In this document: positions 25,506 through 32,536 of the stretch, in pieces | Layout: each line of letters opens with the position of its first letter | How positions within the stretch are numbered: position 1 is the first letter of the stretch | Origin: Amycolatopsis vastitatis | Lineage (GTDB): Bacteria; Actinomycetota; Actinomycetes; Mycobacteriales; Pseudonocardiaceae | Reading direction: 5' to 3' | DNA length: 64,000 nucleotides | Assembly (NCBI RefSeq): GCF_002234595.1 | Contig: NZ_NMUL01000030.1 | Coordinates: 1 to 64,000 of the forward strand | Notes under the pieces: generated by a model | Databases searched by the model: none | The model's input: the letters and a program-made list of their open reading frames with translations, nothing else | Told to the model about the DNA's origin: nothing | Translations under genes and position numbers: made by a program

Positions 25506-26008
25506 AGCAGCGCCCGGAATGTCGGACCACCAACCCGATCGAAGCGCTCAGCAGCGCTGACCACGCGCGCTGGTCGGCGGTGCCGGACAGACCCGGTACC
25601 CGAAGCCCGCGACGTCTCGGCAGGGCCTTTGCCGTCGCAGGCCTGATCATGATCCCGTGGGTTCTCTACCTGTCGATGTCTTTGCCGAAGGAGGCGATGG
25701 ACAGTCACTGGGCCCTGGGCTGGGTCGGTCTGGACAGTTGCGAGGCACTGGCCTTGTTCGCCACCGGTCGATTCCTGAGGCGGGCGGATAACCGCTGCAC
25801 GCTGACCGCCACAGCGGCCGCTGCGCTTCTCCTGACAGACGCCTGGTTCGACGTTACCGCGGCGACACCCGGGGGCGAGCTGGCTATCGCGATCGCGATG
25901 GCAGTATGCGTGGAAATTCCCGTCGCCATCGTGTGCGCCGTCTTGGCCTTGCGGCTGATCCGCCACCCATTCCCGCAGTCCGAAACCGCTGAACAGGAAT
26001 CACTGTGA
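25502..26008 (+). CDS. Four-helix integral membrane protein, unknown
   Basis: 168 residues from ATG 25502, coupled to the preceding small ORF by an ATGA overlap. Helices lie at about 42-62, 75-93, 100-120 and 125-148 (for example AGLIMIPWVLYLSMSLP and VEIPVAIVCAVLALRLI). The pattern matches a common uncharacterised actinobacterial family of small membrane proteins. There are no catalytic motifs. Confidence 0.65.
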   Translation: MKQRPECRTTNPIEALSSADHARWSAVPDRPGTRSPRRLGRAFAVAGLIMIPWVLYLSMSLPKEAMDSHWALGWVGLDSCEALALFATGRFLRRADNRCTLTATAAAALLLTDAWFDVTAATPGGELAIAIAMAVCVEIPVAIVCAVLALRLIRHPFPQSETAEQESL

Positions 26009-26096
26009 ACGCGGGAGCCTTGTTCCTGACCAAGACAGATTTGGACTCGATGCTCGCGTCCAGTTCGGCGATAGCCGGCCTCGGCAGCCGAGGTGG

Positions 26097-26998
26097 CTAG
26101 TTCGTGTGCACGGCGTCCTTGCCGTACAGGGGTTTGGTGAAACTGGAGATGTAGGTGTGTGCGTCGGCGGCGCCGAGGTTGTAGGTCAGGTACACGCCGT
26201 AGCCTTGGCTCACGGTTCGCTGGGCGAGGCTGGCGGCGGTGCTGGTGGATGTCGCTGCGATCTGGACTGCCGCAGGGGAGAGCCCGGATTTGGGGAGGGC
26301 GATGTTCGGTACGCCCAGGTGCCGTAGTAGGGGTTCCAGGCGTAGTTGAACTTCGAAGTGATGTCGGTGCCGCCGTAGGACGGCCTTGAGGCTGCCGGGC
26401 CGATGTTGTACAGCGAGATCAGCTTGGTGGGCATCGCCGCGCGCAGGGCCGTGACGAGGTGGACGAAGGAGCCGGCGTTGGGCTGGCCGGTGCCGTTGTT
26501 GCCGTATTCGGAGTATTCGTCGTCGAAGTCGATGCCGTCGAGCCCGTACTTGGTCACGGTGTCGGACAGCTGTTTGGCGAAGGCCGCGGCCGCTTGCTGG
26601 GAGGGGAAGTTGGCGAACCCGGCGCCCTGGTGGTTGCCGAGGATCGACAACATGACCTTGATGCCTTTGGCCTGCAGCGGGCGGACTTGGGTGCTCACGT
26701 TGTCGAGGACGTTCTGCACGTTCGGGTTGAAGTACAAGTACGCCGACTTCGTCGCGGTGTCGTAGTTGATGTTGGCGGCGAAGATGACGCCGATGTCGAA
26801 CACGTTGCCGCCGCCCTGAGCGAGCGCGTACTTGCCCACGTTCAGCATGCTGTTGTTGTTCACCTCGACGTAGGCCACGGTGATCGGCCCGGTCTTGCGC
26901 GGCGCGGCGGACGTACTCGCCGCACTCGTGCCTGTCACCATGGCGGCCAAGAGGGCGGCGCCTGCCAGCGACGCGCTGATCCGACCAAGTTTGACCAC
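26097..26998 (-). pseudogene. Endo H-like GH18 endo-beta-N-acetylglucosaminidase, frameshifted
   Basis: GTG 26998 starts a Sec-exported GH18 enzyme. The catalytic signature YGLDGIDFDDEYSEYG matches Endo H-type enzymes, which cut the chitobiose core of high-mannose N-glycans; the acid is the Glu of DDEY. After WNPYYGTW the frame fails: adding one G in the run at 26313-26316 restores GVPNIALPKSGLSPAAV and a normal end at TAG 26097-26099. So the gene is either inactivated by a one-base deletion or affected by a sequence error. Without repair the protein ends in ~30 aberrant residues. A DasR-like site lies 20 bases upstream. Confidence 0.8.
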
Positions 26999-27017
26999 GG
27001 TAGATCAACTCCCGTTG

Positions 27018-27033
27018 AGTGGTTTGAACCATT
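27018..27033. promoter_or_regulatory. DasR-like (dre) operator
   Basis: AGTGGTTTGAACCATT matches the layout of the DasR-responsive element (consensus ACTGGTCTAGACCACT): the TGGT and ACCA arms and their four-base spacing are exact, while the centre differs. DasR represses chitin and N-acetylglucosamine use genes, which fits an Endo H-like target. The remaining 27034-27266 has no gene. Confidence 0.55.
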
Positions 27034-27266
27034 GTCCATGTAGGTGCTTTTCCGGCACGTTGTCAAGAGAGGTGATCGAGCAACGCGCTCGGTACCTCGA
27101 TCGGCCTACGCGGTTCGTCGGACTCGGCGCCTCGACGTCGAGGGCCACCGCGGCACGCAACGCTTCGTCCGCGGCCGGCCGGCAGGCGAGCGCTCGCAGG
27201 CCGGCGCGCAACTCCGTCCGTTCGAAGGTGCACGTCCGGGTGGTCCGCGCATTAGGATCCGCCTCC

Positions 27267-28337
27267 ATGATCGAGGACGACGCGCCGGCCGATCCGGTCG
27301 CCTTGCGCCGTCCGGCCTACCTGAAGGACCTGGCCGGCGGCGTGGATCGGTTCTTCGAGCCTCGCCGCACAAGCTGTCCGTGGTGTGGCTCCGATGCCCT
27401 TCGTGGCCGGTTGTGCACGACGGACTTGCTGCTGCACAAGCCGGGCCGGTTCGGGCTCGACGAATGCCGGGACTGCGGGCACGTCTTCCAGAACCCCCGG
27501 CTGAACCCGGCCGGGCTCGAGTTCTACTACCGGGACTGCTACGACGGGCTCGGCGAAAAGAACATGTCCGGGATGTTCGAAAGCAACCGGGCGGGTTATC
27601 GCTCCCGGGCCGAGCTGGTCCGGGACGTCGGCGCATCGGGTGAGTGGCTCGACGTCGGCATGGGACACGGGCATTTCTGCAAGGAAGCCGCCGCGGTGCT
27701 GCCCGGTGTCAAGTTCGACGGTCTCGATCTCGGCGACGGGGTGGAGCTGGCGCGTCGGCAGGGCTGGATCCGTACCGGCTATCGGGGCTTTTTCGTGGAC
27801 TTGGCCGAGGAGCTCGCCGGGCGCTACGACGTGGTCAGCATGTACCACTACCTGGAACACACCGCGGAACCGAAGCGAGAGCTGGCGGCCGCGATGGCGG
27901 TGTTGCGGCCCGGCGGGCTGCTGGCGATCGAGCTGCCCGATCCGGAATGTCGCTGGGCGAAGCTGCTCGGCCGGTGGTGGATGCCCTGGCTGCAACCCCA
28001 GCATCTGAACCTGATGCCGATCGGCAACCTCCGCGCGGAGCTTGCGGACCGCGGATTCACGGTGGTCGCCGAGCAGCGTGCCGAGCCACATGACGCCATC
28101 GACGTGCTGGCCGCCTCGATCATGGCGGTCAACGCCCTGACCATCGCCGGGGAGGATCTTCCGTGGCGGGACGCGCCGCCGGCGCGGTGGCGGCGGATCC
28201 TGCGCAAGGCCACGTTCATCGTGTGCGTGCCGTTCTTCATCCTGGCCTCGGCGGCGGACCGGATCAGCGCACCGTTCGGCCGGCGGCGCGGGTGGTCCAA
28301 CGCGTATCGGGTGGTGGCCCGCCGGGACGCCGCATAG
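27267..28337 (+). CDS. SAM-dependent methyltransferase with zinc ribbon
   Basis: 356 residues. A CPWCG ... CRDCGH zinc-ribbon pair (about residues 37-72) precedes a class I methyltransferase domain, with SAM motif I LDVGMGHGHF near 128 and the YHYLEH and LRPGGLLAIE strands typical of Methyltransf_23-type enzymes. A hydrophobic helix near 315-335 (FIVCVPFFILASAAD) followed by a basic tail suggests membrane attachment. A -10-like TAGGAT lies 9 bases before the ATG, so the transcript is probably leaderless. Similar proteins occur in exopolysaccharide and sugar-modification clusters; no such cluster is here, so the acceptor is unknown. Confidence 0.85.
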   Translation: MIEDDAPADPVALRRPAYLKDLAGGVDRFFEPRRTSCPWCGSDALRGRLCTTDLLLHKPGRFGLDECRDCGHVFQNPRLNPAGLEFYYRDCYDGLGEKNMSGMFESNRAGYRSRAELVRDVGASGEWLDVGMGHGHFCKEAAAVLPGVKFDGLDLGDGVELARRQGWIRTGYRGFFVDLAEELAGRYDVVSMYHYLEHTAEPKRELAAAMAVLRPGGLLAIELPDPECRWAKLLGRWWMPWLQPQHLNLMPIGNLRAELADRGFTVVAEQRAEPHDAIDVLAASIMAVNALTIAGEDLPWRDAPPARWRRILRKATFIVCVPFFILASAADRISAPFGRRRGWSNAYRVVARRDAA

Positions 28338-28344
28338 CCGGTCG

Positions 28345-28870
28345 CGTACCTCGACCGCGGTGCCGGCCGACGGCGGGACAGCAACGCCGCTCCGGGGTCG
28401 TCCGTGGTCTGCGTGTCTCCAGGGGCACCATCGACACCCCCGATGGTCGGCGAAATGATCGCCAAGGGTGAGCTCGACCGCGCCGAAGCCGAGGCCGGGG
28501 GCCCGACTCCCGTACCGCCTGTTCGACTCGCGCGCGCGGAGCGGCCGCTGGAGCCTTGTCGACCCCGAAGGCGGACATCAGGACCACGTGCTCCGCCTGC
28601 GGGGCGGCCGCGATGAGGCGCGCGATCAGCAAGGCCGCGTCATCGAGGACGTCAAGCCCCTTGAGGAACAGGGCATCGGCGCCGGCGACCGAATCCGCCC
28701 ACGTCGGCTCGTCGGCCCAGTCGAACAGCACCGGGTCGACGTTCGCTGTGGGCACCCCCGGATGCCGGCTCGCCGGACGCACCCGCAAGACCGGCCTCGG
28801 CGAGCGCGGCTGTCACGCGGTTGCCCGCCTTACCGGTCGCGGGAGTACGCGACCACCCCCGGTAGCTACC
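28345..28870 (-). pseudogene. NmrA-like NAD(P)-binding oxidoreductase, decayed
   Basis: Pieces of one gene appear in shifting minus-strand frames. Near 28830-28860 the Rossmann start reads TGKAGNRVTAALAEAGL. From ~28788 another frame continues as VRPASRHPG, FDWADEPTWADSVAGADALF and HVVLMSAFGVDKAP. A third frame near 28464 gives ISPTIGGVDGAP. Order and content fit an NmrA/TMR-type oxidoreductase of about 280 residues. At least two frameshifts and missing segments make it non-functional. The flanking 28871-29153 holds no gene. Confidence 0.65.
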
Positions 28871-29153
28871 GAGCCAACGCCACCGGATGATCTTCCCACC
28901 TGATCCGCAGTTTCACGGCACACGGCCGGGCCCGGCCGGGAGCGAAACATACCGATCGAAGCCGCACGGCCTCGCGGGCGGCGTCATGGGTGCGTTCCCC
29001 GGCCGGCCTTGCCCGGTCGCCGATGGTGATCGTGTCTCAAACGCGAGACTCGGCCGTTGAGACGCGCCGCGGAGTCGACGCGATTTGCTCTTCCGCTCGG
29101 CCGGCACGTCCCTGCTCGGATGATCACTGGTGGATGTGCGAGAGTGCTCGGCC

Positions 29154-30059
29154 ATGGACCATCTTGAACAGCTTCGGAGTACGGCGATCGAGCGTGGCAT
29201 CCCGGCCGACGCGGTCGACCGGATCGGCCGCTTTCTCCGTGTGGCGATCTGGGTGTGCAATGCCAACCGGTACGGCATCGAATCGGCTGAGCGGCACGGT
29301 GGCGTGGTCGGACAGAACGGCGGGCTGCCACGCCTGCCGGCCGGCACGGAATGGCCGTACGCCGACATCAGCGGCCTGGGCCGGTTACCGCTGCCGTTCA
29401 TCGCCTCGCTCGACTGCGCGAAGCTGCCGCGGGCCGACGGGCTCGAGCTCCCGGCGGACGGGTCGCTGCTGTTCTTCTTGGCGCACGAGCACGCTCTGCA
29501 CGCGGCCGACGAGCAGGAGTTCGCACGCGTCGTCCACATTCCGGCCGGCACCGCCACCGTGCAGGTGGAACAGCCGCCGCCCCACGACGACGACTGGTTC
29601 GAATCGGGTTTCCTCCGGCCGCAGTCCGACCTTGCCGCTCTGGTCCAGCCGGAGATGCCGGGCTGGTTCGACGACCCGGAGAATCTCGAGTTCGAGTCGG
29701 ACGTCGTCCAGCTGCAGGTTGGCGACACCGCTTACCTCGAAGACCTCCGTACCTTGTTCAAGGAGCTCTGGCCGCCGGTGACGACGGGCGCCGACCTCTA
29801 CCTCGGCGGCTATTCAATGGAGCTGGGCATCGGCGAAAACGCCGAGTACGGCATGGCGGAGGAGTCGATCGCGCACGACGTGCCGAACCGCGACCGGCTC
29901 GTGGAGGAGGAGACCATCCGGCTGATGAGCGAGTGGATACCGCTGGCCCAGTTCCAGTTGGAGGACCAGGTACACGTCGGCCGCTTCCTGATCCGCCACG
30001 AAGACCTGGCCGCCCGACGCTTCGACCGGACCCGGTCGCTGACCATGTTCACGGAGTGA
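29154..30059 (+). CDS. DUF1963 (YwqG-like) protein
   Basis: 301 residues; ATG 29154 (MDHLEQLRSTAIERG) is preferred over the GTG eight codons upstream. The pattern of the DUF1963/YwqG family is clear: GGLPRLPAGTEWPYAD, then PLPFIASLDCAKLP and GSLLFFLAHEH, and a late LYLGGYSMELG (the usual lGG.p...Q block). Family members are soluble and of unknown function, often beside polymorphic-toxin or immunity genes; none is visible here. Acidic composition and absence of a signal peptide suggest a cytoplasmic protein. Confidence 0.85.
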   Translation: MDHLEQLRSTAIERGIPADAVDRIGRFLRVAIWVCNANRYGIESAERHGGVVGQNGGLPRLPAGTEWPYADISGLGRLPLPFIASLDCAKLPRADGLELPADGSLLFFLAHEHALHAADEQEFARVVHIPAGTATVQVEQPPPHDDDWFESGFLRPQSDLAALVQPEMPGWFDDPENLEFESDVVQLQVGDTAYLEDLRTLFKELWPPVTTGADLYLGGYSMELGIGENAEYGMAEESIAHDVPNRDRLVEEETIRLMSEWIPLAQFQLEDQVHVGRFLIRHEDLAARRFDRTRSLTMFTE

Positions 30060-30310
30060 ACGATGTCCACGCAGTGAGCCGACGGCGGAAGGGCGACGCG
30101 CCTCCCCCGTCCGCTTTGCGTGGTGGGCAGCCGAGGCCGCCATGGAGTTTCCGGCCACGACCTGCCCTGGGCCGGCTGAATCACACTGGCGGGTCGGTCT
30201 GCGTGGCTTCGAGCACAGCCGCCAGTAGGGGAGGTCGAGTCGTGACCGGTCGTCGCGGCCACGGTGGCGCGAGCTGTGGCCCGCTGCGACACACCCGGCG
30301 CCGCCCCTGG
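30060..30310. other. Convergent intergenic region
   Basis: About 250 bases between the stops of two convergent genes. An imperfect GGCCAC/GTGGCC hairpin near 30258-30281 may serve as a shared terminator. I see no other gene or site. Confidence 0.4.
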
Positions 30311-31168
30311 CTACTTGAGGTAGCCGGCGAGGCCGATCTTCTGATCGCGCAGTGCCTTGGCCACGACCCGCGCGATCTGGTCCGCGCCCGCGGCCTCGAA
30401 GTGCGTGTGGTCGTTGCAGAAGAACGCGCCCACGGCGCCTTTGGTGTAGTCGCCGTTGTTGGGACACAGCTTGAGGGTGTTGTAGAGGGTGTAGCTCAGC
30501 TTGTGCAGGTCGATCACGGGCGCTCCGGTGGCGGTGCCGGCTGCCGTTGTCGGGGAAAGGAATCCCCGGTTGCCGACCGCCGTGCTTCCGCTGCAGGTGA
30601 TGGCCGCGACCGGGGTCAGCAGCACCGGGTGGGCGCCTCGGCTCTTCGCCGCGTTCGTCATTGTGGTGAGCAGGCTCTGGTAGCGGGCGGTGCCGACGTG
30701 TCGTGGGCAGTTCGGATCGCTGTCGTTGATGCCGAACTGGATGAACAGGTAGTCGCCCGAGTGCATCCCGTTCGCGGGATCGAGCATGTCCAGCCAGCGT
30801 TGGGCGTAGGTGTTCGGGTTCACCACGCATTCACCGGCGGAGTTCTTGGCGCCGGTCACGTTCGATTCGTAGAGCCACGTTTGGATGCTGCGACCCGACA
30901 CGGCTTTGTTGACCACGGTCACCTGGTCGTTGAACAGCGCGTCGAACCTGCTGCCCCAGCCGACCGGGCAGGAGGACTTCGGATCCGCCATGGTCGAGTC
31001 GCCGGCGAGCCACACCTTGACCATGGCAGCTGCTGTGGCGTTCGACCCCGCCGGGCGGGCCACGCAACTCGGTGCGGCGGTGTCGTGGAGCGAAGCGACT
31101 GCCGGAACAGTGCCCGTCGACACCAGCGCCGCGATCACCGTCACGAGCGTGAGAATGAGCTTTCGCAA
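30311..31168 (-). CDS. Rhamnogalacturonan acetylesterase-like SGNH hydrolase
   Basis: 285 residues, Sec-exported. The start is inferred as TTG 31168: GGAG sits 6 bases upstream and translation then begins LRKLILTLVTVIAALV, a normal signal peptide. SGNH blocks are complete: block I WLAGDSTMAD (Ser nucleophile), block II VSGRS, block III FGINDSD, block V DHTHFEAAG (Asp and His). This arrangement is that of rhamnogalacturonan acetylesterases, which remove acetyl groups from pectin RG-I backbones. It follows the GH53 gene on the same strand after 46 bases, so both are likely one operon for pectic galactan/RG-I breakdown. Confidence 0.87.
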   Translation of the reverse strand: MRKLILTLVTVIAALVSTGTVPAVASLHDTAAPSCVARPAGSNATAAAMVKVWLAGDSTMADPKSSCPVGWGSRFDALFNDQVTVVNKAVSGRSIQTWLYESNVTGAKNSAGECVVNPNTYAQRWLDMLDPANGMHSGDYLFIQFGINDSDPNCPRHVGTARYQSLLTTMTNAAKSRGAHPVLLTPVAAITCSGSTAVGNRGFLSPTTAAGTATGAPVIDLHKLSYTLYNTLKLCPNNGDYTKGAVGAFFCNDHTHFEAAGADQIARVVAKALRDQKIGLAGYLK

Positions 31169-31214
31169 AGCGGTCTCCGTTCTCCATTCGTTCCCGGGAA
31201 GGTCTCGCCAGGGG

Positions 31215-32306
31215 TTACCGGAAGCCGTCCATGATGGCGGTGGGCTTGCGGGTGGCGGAGTCCCAGGCGACGTTGGCGTAGCCGGTGAAGGGCGAGTAGC
31301 CCTCCGGCTCCCAGTAGAAGAGGCCCCGGCCACCCGTGCTCTTGAGGGCGTCGAGGTAGGCCACCAGCGAAGCTTTGGTGGCGGACACCTTGCTCACCGG
31401 GCCGCCGAACTCGCTTTGCAGGAACGGTTTCCCGTACTGGTCGGAGATCTTCTTCATGTTCGCCACGATGCCGGAGGCCAGACTGGCGCTGCCGTAGGAG
31501 GAGAAGACGGACATGTCCCACTTGCCGCCGTTGCCGGAATATCGGCTGAAGAACGTCTGCATCGAGTCGTACTTCTGGGGCTGGGCGAGGTGGATGCACA
31601 CCGTGGTGCTCGGTGACACCTGCTTGACCTGGTTGTAGGCGGCGTTGAGCAGGCCCGTCATCTGGGCGCCGTTGGAGACGCTGCCGACCGGGTGGCAGAT
31701 GCCGCTGTTGATCTCGTTGCCGATCTGCACCCAGGTGGGCAGGACGTCGTTGCTCTTCATGACGTTCATGGTCTGGTTGACGTAGGAGTTCATGGCGCTC
31801 AGCAGCTGGCTGTAGCTCAGGTTCTTCCACGCCGCGGGCGGGTTCTGCACGCCGACGGAGTTCCAGGTGTCGCCGAACATGTAGTCCAGCATGATGGCCA
31901 TGCCGGCCGCCTTGACGCGTTTGGCCAGCGCGGCGACCTCGGTGATGCTGCAGTGGCCGTCGGTGGCGCTGCCGGAGGGGTTGACGAAGGTGCGCAGCCG
32001 GATGGCGTTGATGCCGTAGCCCTTGAGGATGGTCAGCAGGTCCTGGCTCTGTCCGCTGGAATTCTTCCAGGTGTAGCCGTGGGCTTCCATTTGTGGTGCC
32101 CAGCTGATGTCGGCGCCTTTGAAGAAGGCGGCCGCGGCGGGCTGCGCCGGGAACACGGCGGCCATCGCCTGCGTCGCGGCACTCGCGCCCAACGCGAGCG
32201 CGCCCACACCCGCGGCGGCGCCGAGCAGCACGCTGCGGCGTCCCAGCGGAGGCGATCCGATTTCCGGCCCTGCGTTCATGGGGAACTCTGTTCCGTGCGT
32301 GGTCAT
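31215..32306 (-). CDS. GH53 arabinogalactan endo-beta-1,4-galactanase
   Basis: 363 residues from ATG 32306 with AAGGGAG upstream. A Tat-type signal (GRRSVLLGAAAGVGALALG) is followed by the GH53 barrel: FKGADISWAPQMEAHG, ILKGYGINAIRLRTFVNP, and AIMLDYMFGDTW in place of the usual LDFHYSDTW. The acid/base Glu is in WVQIGNEINSG and the nucleophile Glu in FLQSEFGGP. It cuts beta-1,4-galactan side chains of pectin outside the cell. Divergent from the GH115 gene; the shared intergenic region carries LacI-like sequence. Confidence 0.9.
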   Translation of the reverse strand: MTTHGTEFPMNAGPEIGSPPLGRRSVLLGAAAGVGALALGASAATQAMAAVFPAQPAAAAFFKGADISWAPQMEAHGYTWKNSSGQSQDLLTILKGYGINAIRLRTFVNPSGSATDGHCSITEVAALAKRVKAAGMAIMLDYMFGDTWNSVGVQNPPAAWKNLSYSQLLSAMNSYVNQTMNVMKSNDVLPTWVQIGNEINSGICHPVGSVSNGAQMTGLLNAAYNQVKQVSPSTTVCIHLAQPQKYDSMQTFFSRYSGNGGKWDMSVFSSYGSASLASGIVANMKKISDQYGKPFLQSEFGGPVSKVSATKASLVAYLDALKSTGGRGLFYWEPEGYSPFTGYANVAWDSATRKPTAIMDGFR

Positions 32307-32353
32307 CCGATCTCCCTTGATCGACGACTAAGCCGCAAGACTGACGCTCCGCT

Positions 32354-32420
32354 GGTTCGAAGCTCGACCATGATAGCGCTTTCTCGGGGAAGGGCGACAA
32401 CACTTCGACGAATTCGAAGT
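32354..32420. promoter_or_regulatory. Operator cluster between divergent glycoside hydrolase genes
   Basis: Three elements sit close together. GGTTCGAAGCTCGACC at 32354-32369 is a near-palindrome. TGATAGCGCTTTCTC at 32371-32385 resembles the LacI-family operator core (TGAAAGCGCTTTCA). An inverted repeat ACTTCGA/TCGAAGT lies at 32402-32420. Probably the carbohydrate-responsive control region of both the GH53 and GH115 genes. Confidence 0.55.
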
Positions 32421-32536
32421 CGGCGCGGTGAACGTTCACGGAAACCGGCCGTGAAAGTCTTGCGACGTTCTCCGTTGTGCGCTTCTATTTCCAGGAACCA
32501 TGCGCCGCCGAGCCGCCATGGGGAAGGGACACTCCC

